A stretch of DNA of 64,000 bases, taken from assembly GCF_024460775.1 (NCBI RefSeq), contig NZ_JANFYZ010000008.1, positions 1 through 64,000 of the forward strand, read 5' to 3'. Position 1 is the stretch's first letter; every line of letters begins with the position of its first letter. This document shows, in pieces, positions 60,431 to 64,000 of this stretch. The notes below the pieces were generated by a model that was not told where the DNA came from, did not search any database, and worked only from the letters and a program-made list of their open reading frames with translations. This DNA comes from Desulfovibrio desulfuricans (GTDB taxonomy: Bacteria > Desulfobacterota > Desulfovibrionia > Desulfovibrionales > Desulfovibrionaceae). The translations under genes and the position numbers were made by a program.

Positions 60431-61759
60431 ATGGCGCAACTCTGGCCCGGCCTGGGCGGCCCTTCCATCAATTACATTTCTGACGCCCCCGGTGAAAGCT
60501 GGCAGCAAACATGGCCGCGCAGTCTGGTGCTGCTGGGTTCCACAGGCTCCATAGGCCGCAGTACGCTGGAAGTAGCCGCGGCGCATCCGCAGGCCTTCCG
60601 CATGGTGGGTTTTGCCTGCGCCCGCAACGTGCAACGCCTTGCGGAACAGGCCCTCACATGGAGGCCGCCGCATCTGGCTGTGCTGGACGAGGAATCCGCA
60701 GCCAAACTGCGCGCGCTTCTGCCTGCGAACTACCGCCCCCGCATTCTTGTGGGGAGCGAGGGGTACGCGGAACTGGCCTCCCTGCCCGAGGCTTCCACCG
60801 TGCTTTCCGCACAGGTGGGCGCTGCGGGCCTTGCCGGAACGCTGGCGGCGGCTCTGGCAGGCAAGGTCATCTGCCTTGCCAACAAGGAATCACTGGTGCT
60901 GGCTGGCGACCTTGTGCGCCGCGTGTGCGCCCGCACAGGGGCCGTTGTGCTGCCTGTGGATTCTGAGCACAACGCCATTTTTCAGTGCCTTGCCGGGCGC
61001 GGGCAGGAAGTGGAACGGCTCATTCTCACAGCCTCCGGCGGGCCGTTTCGCGGCTGGACACTCGAGGCCCTGAGCGCCGTCACGCCCGAACAGGCGCTCA
61101 AGCATCCCAACTGGAGCATGGGGGCCAAGATCACCATTGATTCGGCCACGCTCATGAACAAGGGGCTGGAGGTCATTGAGGCTTTTCACCTCTACGGCGT
61201 GCCTGTCGAGCGCATCAAGGTGCTGGTGCATCCTCAGTCCGTGGTGCATTCGCTTGTGGAATTTCACGATGGCAGCCAGCTTGCCCAACTCGGCACGCCG
61301 GACATGCGCATGGCCATTGCGGCCTGCCTGCTCTGGCCGCGCTGTGTGCCGGTCAACGTACCGCCGCTTGACCTTACGGCGAAGCCGCTTACTTTTCATG
61401 AACCGGACGAAAGTGCTTTCCCCTGTCTCGGGCTGGCCAGACAGGTGCTGGAAAACCGTGGCGGACGTTGCGTAGTGCTCAACGCCGCCAACGAGGCCGC
61501 AGTGGATCTTTTTCTTACAGGCCGCTGCGCGTTTATGGACATCCCCCGGCTGATAGCCGCCGCACTGGAGGCGCACGGCGCTTCCAACCCTGGCCATCAG
61601 CCTTTATGCGCGCCTCTTGAAGGTGCCGCTTCTGCAACTGACAGCGAAGCCGCACTGACAATGGAGGCGCATACACTGGCGGAGCGCATGCAGCGTCTTG
61701 ACTGCCAGAGCCGCGAGCTGGTCTACGGGCTGGCCCGTGACGGAGGTTCCTTGTGCTGA
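60431..61759 (+). CDS. dxr: 1-deoxy-D-xylulose 5-phosphate reductoisomerase
   Basis: A 442-residue enzyme of the non-mevalonate isoprenoid pathway: Leu-Leu-Gly-Ser-Thr-Gly-Ser-Ile-Gly (NADPH site), Asn-Lys-Glu-Ser-Leu-Val, Pro-Val-Asp-Ser-Glu-His-Asn-Ala-Ile-Phe-Gln (metal site), and Ser-Ala-Thr-Leu-Met-Asn-Lys-Gly. It feeds uppS with precursors. AAAGGA precedes the ATG at 60431. A roughly 30-residue N-terminal extension and a 35-residue insert near the C-terminus make it longer than usual (about 400). Confidence 0.96.
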   Translation: MAQLWPGLGGPSINYISDAPGESWQQTWPRSLVLLGSTGSIGRSTLEVAAAHPQAFRMVGFACARNVQRLAEQALTWRPPHLAVLDEESAAKLRALLPANYRPRILVGSEGYAELASLPEASTVLSAQVGAAGLAGTLAAALAGKVICLANKESLVLAGDLVRRVCARTGAVVLPVDSEHNAIFQCLAGRGQEVERLILTASGGPFRGWTLEALSAVTPEQALKHPNWSMGAKITIDSATLMNKGLEVIEAFHLYGVPVERIKVLVHPQSVVHSLVEFHDGSQLAQLGTPDMRMAIAACLLWPRCVPVNVPPLDLTAKPLTFHEPDESAFPCLGLARQVLENRGGRCVVLNAANEAAVDLFLTGRCAFMDIPRLIAAALEAHGASNPGHQPLCAPLEGAASATDSEAALTMEAHTLAERMQRLDCQSRELVYGLARDGGSLC

Positions 61760-62907
61760 CAACAATTATTGCAGTAGTGGTCGTTCTTGGCGGCCTGATC
61801 TTTTTCCACGAGCTGGGGCACTTTGCCGTGGCGCGTGGTCTTGGCATGGGCGTTTCCACGTTCTCGCTGGGCTTTGGCCCCAAGATTCTCAAATACCGCA
61901 AGGGCAAGACGGAATACGCCCTGTCGCTGGTGCCGCTTGGCGGCTATGTGGCCCTGGTGGGCGAAAGTGACCCCAAGGACATTCCCGAAGGCTTTACCGA
62001 AAAAGAAAGCTTTGCCCTGCGCCCCGCATGGCAGCGTCTGCTTGTGGTTGCCGCCGGCCCTGCCGCCAATATCATTCTGGCGTGGCTGCTCTGCTGGACC
62101 CTGGCCCTTGGCTGGGGCACCCCCGTGCTGCTGCCGCAGGTTGGCGGCGTTGTGCAGAACGGCCCTGCGGACAAGGCGGGCATTCAGCCCGGCGATACCA
62201 TCGTGAGCATCAACGGCGCTGCCGTTGCCAACTGGCAGGCCATGGCCGACGCCATCACGCAGAGCAACGGCAAAACGCTTGCCGTCACGCTTTCGCGCCC
62301 GGACACGGCCCCCCAGGCTGACGATCAAACCCGCGCCGATGAAGCCGCGCAGCCCGAGCAGGGCATGATCATCAGCGTGGAACTCACGCCTGAACGTTCT
62401 ATCCGCAAAACCATCTTTGGCGAAGAAGAAAGCGCATGGCTTATCGGCATCCGCAATTCCGGCGCAGTGCGGCTTGTGCAGCACGGCTTTGCCGACGCGG
62501 CCATTGCCGGAGCGGGCCAGACCGCAGACATGGTTTCGCTCACGTGGCAGAGCTTTGTAAAACTGGCCGAGCGTGTGGTGCCTCTGGATCAGGTGGGCGG
62601 ACCCATCATGATCATGCAGATGGTGGGCAAGCAGGCCCACGAAGGTCTTGCCGGGCTGCTGGCGCTGGCGGCGCTCATCAGCATCAACCTTGGCATCCTG
62701 AACCTGCTGCCCATCCCCGTGCTGGATGGCGGGCAGATTGTTTTTTGCCTGTGGGAAATAATTTTCCGCCGTCCGCTCAACGCCCGGTTGCAGGATTACG
62801 CCATGCGCGCGGGCATTGCACTGCTGGTGGCTCTCATGCTGCTTGCCACCTATAACGACCTGTGGCGCATCCTCAAGAATACCGGCTGGTTCGGGAGCGG
62901 CTCATAA
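61753..62907 (+). CDS. rseP: Site-2 membrane metalloprotease RseP
   Basis: A 384-residue membrane protease with His-Glu-Leu-Gly-His in the first helix (residues about 19-23), a single PDZ domain (about 125-190) and Asn-Leu-Leu-Pro-Ile-Pro-Val-Leu-Asp-Gly-Gly near the C-terminus. It cuts membrane anti-sigma factors or leftover signal peptides. GTG start at 61753 overlaps dxr by 7 bases. E. coli RseP has two PDZ domains; this has one clear PDZ. Confidence 0.94.
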   Translation: MLTTIIAVVVVLGGLIFFHELGHFAVARGLGMGVSTFSLGFGPKILKYRKGKTEYALSLVPLGGYVALVGESDPKDIPEGFTEKESFALRPAWQRLLVVAAGPAANIILAWLLCWTLALGWGTPVLLPQVGGVVQNGPADKAGIQPGDTIVSINGAAVANWQAMADAITQSNGKTLAVTLSRPDTAPQADDQTRADEAAQPEQGMIISVELTPERSIRKTIFGEEESAWLIGIRNSGAVRLVQHGFADAAIAGAGQTADMVSLTWQSFVKLAERVVPLDQVGGPIMIMQMVGKQAHEGLAGLLALAALISINLGILNLLPIPVLDGGQIVFCLWEIIFRRPLNARLQDYAMRAGIALLVALMLLATYNDLWRILKNTGWFGSGS

Positions 62908-63764
62908 TGCAGAACGGCACCGGGCTTGAGCTTGTCCTCAATGCCGCAGAGGGCGCGCTCCAGATCATTGTCACCGAAGACGAGCGGCTGATCTGCGTGC
63001 AGGAATGGCACAAGGCCGACAGAGCTACGGAAATTCTGGCTCCGGCCCTGGCAGAGATTTGCAGCAGCCTTGGCATCAAGCCCGCCGACTTTCGGCGCAT
63101 TGCATGCGTGCGCGGGCCGGGTTCCTTTACCGGCATACGGCTGGTGCTGACCACCGCCGCAGCCTTGCGCCGCGTGGGGCAGGCCCGTCTGGCGGGCCTG
63201 GACTACATGCAGGCTCTGGCCACCAGCGCCGTGCTCCAGCACAACCTGTTTTACGGCACCCCAGTATGGGTGCTCACACACGCCCGCCGCAATCTTGTGC
63301 ACTGCCAGCCCTTCATGTCGTATGGGCCGCAGATTCCGGCCCAGTCCACGCAGGCTGTTGACCTCTGCGCGCCGCAGGAGGCCCTGCGCCGTATCGAGGC
63401 CGCACAGGAAGCGCCCCTGCCGGATGGCACAGACAAGCACCGCCGTACGCACATCTGCGGCAGCGGCCTTGCCCGCAATGCAGATGTATTTGCGGCTCTG
63501 GAAGGCATGCGCATGGTTCCCGTAGGAGAGGAAACGGACTCTCCATTCGCCATGCCCCGGCTGGTCTGCCCGAATACGGACTCGCTGTGCCTGCTGGCCC
63601 GCCACGGCGATTATTTTGATGCAGATGTGGAGCCGCTCTATGTGCGACCCTGCGATGCCGTTGAAAATCTCCCCCAACTGGCCCCGCGCATGGGCATGAC
63701 CGGCGAACACGCTGTCGCCGCGCTGGACACCATGCTGGAGCGCTCCCCCAAAAGCGAAATCTGA
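62907..63764 (+). CDS. tsaB: tRNA threonylcarbamoyladenosine biosynthesis protein TsaB
   Basis: A 285-residue ASKHA-fold protein with Gly-Pro-Gly-Ser-Phe-Thr-Gly-Ile-Arg (about 69-77), the TsaB hallmark. It binds TsaD and is needed for t6A at position 37 of ANN-decoding tRNAs. Longer than E. coli TsaB (about 230) by inserts in the second half. Overlaps rseP by one base; earlier in-frame start at 62862 rejected. Confidence 0.92.
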   Translation: MQNGTGLELVLNAAEGALQIIVTEDERLICVQEWHKADRATEILAPALAEICSSLGIKPADFRRIACVRGPGSFTGIRLVLTTAAALRRVGQARLAGLDYMQALATSAVLQHNLFYGTPVWVLTHARRNLVHCQPFMSYGPQIPAQSTQAVDLCAPQEALRRIEAAQEAPLPDGTDKHRRTHICGSGLARNADVFAALEGMRMVPVGEETDSPFAMPRLVCPNTDSLCLLARHGDYFDADVEPLYVRPCDAVENLPQLAPRMGMTGEHAVAALDTMLERSPKSEI

Positions 63765-63878
63765 GCATTCTGTTGCAAAGGCATGCTTGACCGTGCGCGT
63801 TTGCGGAACAGGAATCTTGCCTGTATTTCATAGCGAACCGCTACTGGTACAAACCCAACCACCACACGGAGAACACCC

Positions 63879-64000
63879 ATGATCCGTACCGTCAGACACT
63901 CACTGTCCCTATTGCTGTCATTGGCGGCTCTTGCGCTTATCCCCGCCGCTCCCACAACTGTGAACGCTGCGGACAGCAACGCCCGCATGGAGCTGCCCGC
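63879..64000 (+). CDS. Start of an exported protein, cut by the window end
   Basis: An ATG at 63879 after CGGAG opens at least 40 codons. The first 30 residues are a clear signal peptide: basic start (Arg4, Arg7), Leu-rich core and Ala-x-Ala-type end near Val-Asn-Ala. The mature part begins Ala-Asp-Ser-Asn-Ala-Arg. Too little is visible to name a family. Confidence 0.7.
   Translation, partial: MIRTVRHSLSLLLSLAALALIPAAPTTVNAADSNARMELP

Overview
The window reads as a free-living, vibrioid sulfate-reducing bacterium of the Desulfovibrio desulfuricans group. The main pointers are DsrC with both catalytic C-terminal cysteines, desulfoferrodoxin next to a 45-residue rubredoxin (the short form known from D. 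desulfuricans) and rubredoxin:oxygen oxidoreductase, and an eight-gene CO-induced-type (Coo) energy-converting hydrogenase operon. Base composition is GC-rich with strong third-position bias, so almost every real gene has long spurious antisense ORFs. I see no rRNA, tRNA, CRISPR array, transposase or prophage gene.

Layout. 1-4.0 kb (minus strand): a NapH-like Fe-S membrane protein with a Tat-exported solute-binding protein, an M23 peptidase and TtcA. 4.0-5.7 kb: rpoZ and a dnaJ-type co-chaperone. 5.8-7.8 kb: a sigma-54 promoter, amtB and a PII protein that lacks the uridylylated Tyr51. 7.9-8.9 kb: a YnfA-like membrane protein and a gene-poor stretch that may encode a small RNA. 8.9-18.0 kb (minus): late flagellar genes, namely a DVU0524-like gene and flgM behind a sigma-28 promoter, then flgI-flgJ and flgN-flgK-flgL-csrA-fliW behind two sigma-54-like promoters. 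18.1-22.1 kb: an MFS exporter, metF with a palindromic operator, and a phosphodiester-glycosidase-like exported protein. 22.2-24.3 kb: an oxygen-defence block (Fur box, dfx, rub, roo). 24.4-28.0 kb: an exported DJ-1/PfpI protein, an exported charged protein, larC and a CBS-ACT protein. 28.2-34.4 kb: dsrC, a class A PBP, adenine deaminase, TrmI and a small SMR transporter. 34.4-38.4 kb: an MFS transporter and copper export (copA and a divergent metallochaperone). 38.7-41.3 kb: an M99 (Csd4-like) cell-shape carboxypeptidase and gpsA.

41.3-50.9 kb: a 770-base AT-rich regulatory region, then cooM-K-L-X-U-H-hypA-cooF. It would give a membrane-bound, ion-pumping [NiFe] hydrogenase fed by a polyferredoxin. 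No CO dehydrogenase genes are in the window. 51.1-55.3 kb: a Crp/Fnr regulator with a perfect TGTGA-N6-TCACA site upstream, then a flavodoxin-like protein, a PNPOx-fold protein, an Fe-S membrane protein and an HPP-family membrane protein, which together look like a redox or stress island. 55.6-57.1 kb: azlCD and a DUF4911-like gene. 57.2-63.8 kb: the housekeeping run pyrH-frr-uppS-cdsA-dxr-rseP-tsaB, then the start of an exported protein cut by the window end.

The most interesting points are the approximately 165-residue Ala/Pro/Glu/Lys tail on CooF, the PII with Thr at position 51, Asp-box motifs inside both hook-filament junction proteins, the FlgJ-type protein whose muramidase is replaced by a low-complexity tail with short repeated motifs, the Gln-type M99 carboxypeptidase, and the terminator-bounded gap at 8.4-8.9 kb. 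All calls come from reading sequence and translations; no database search was run.
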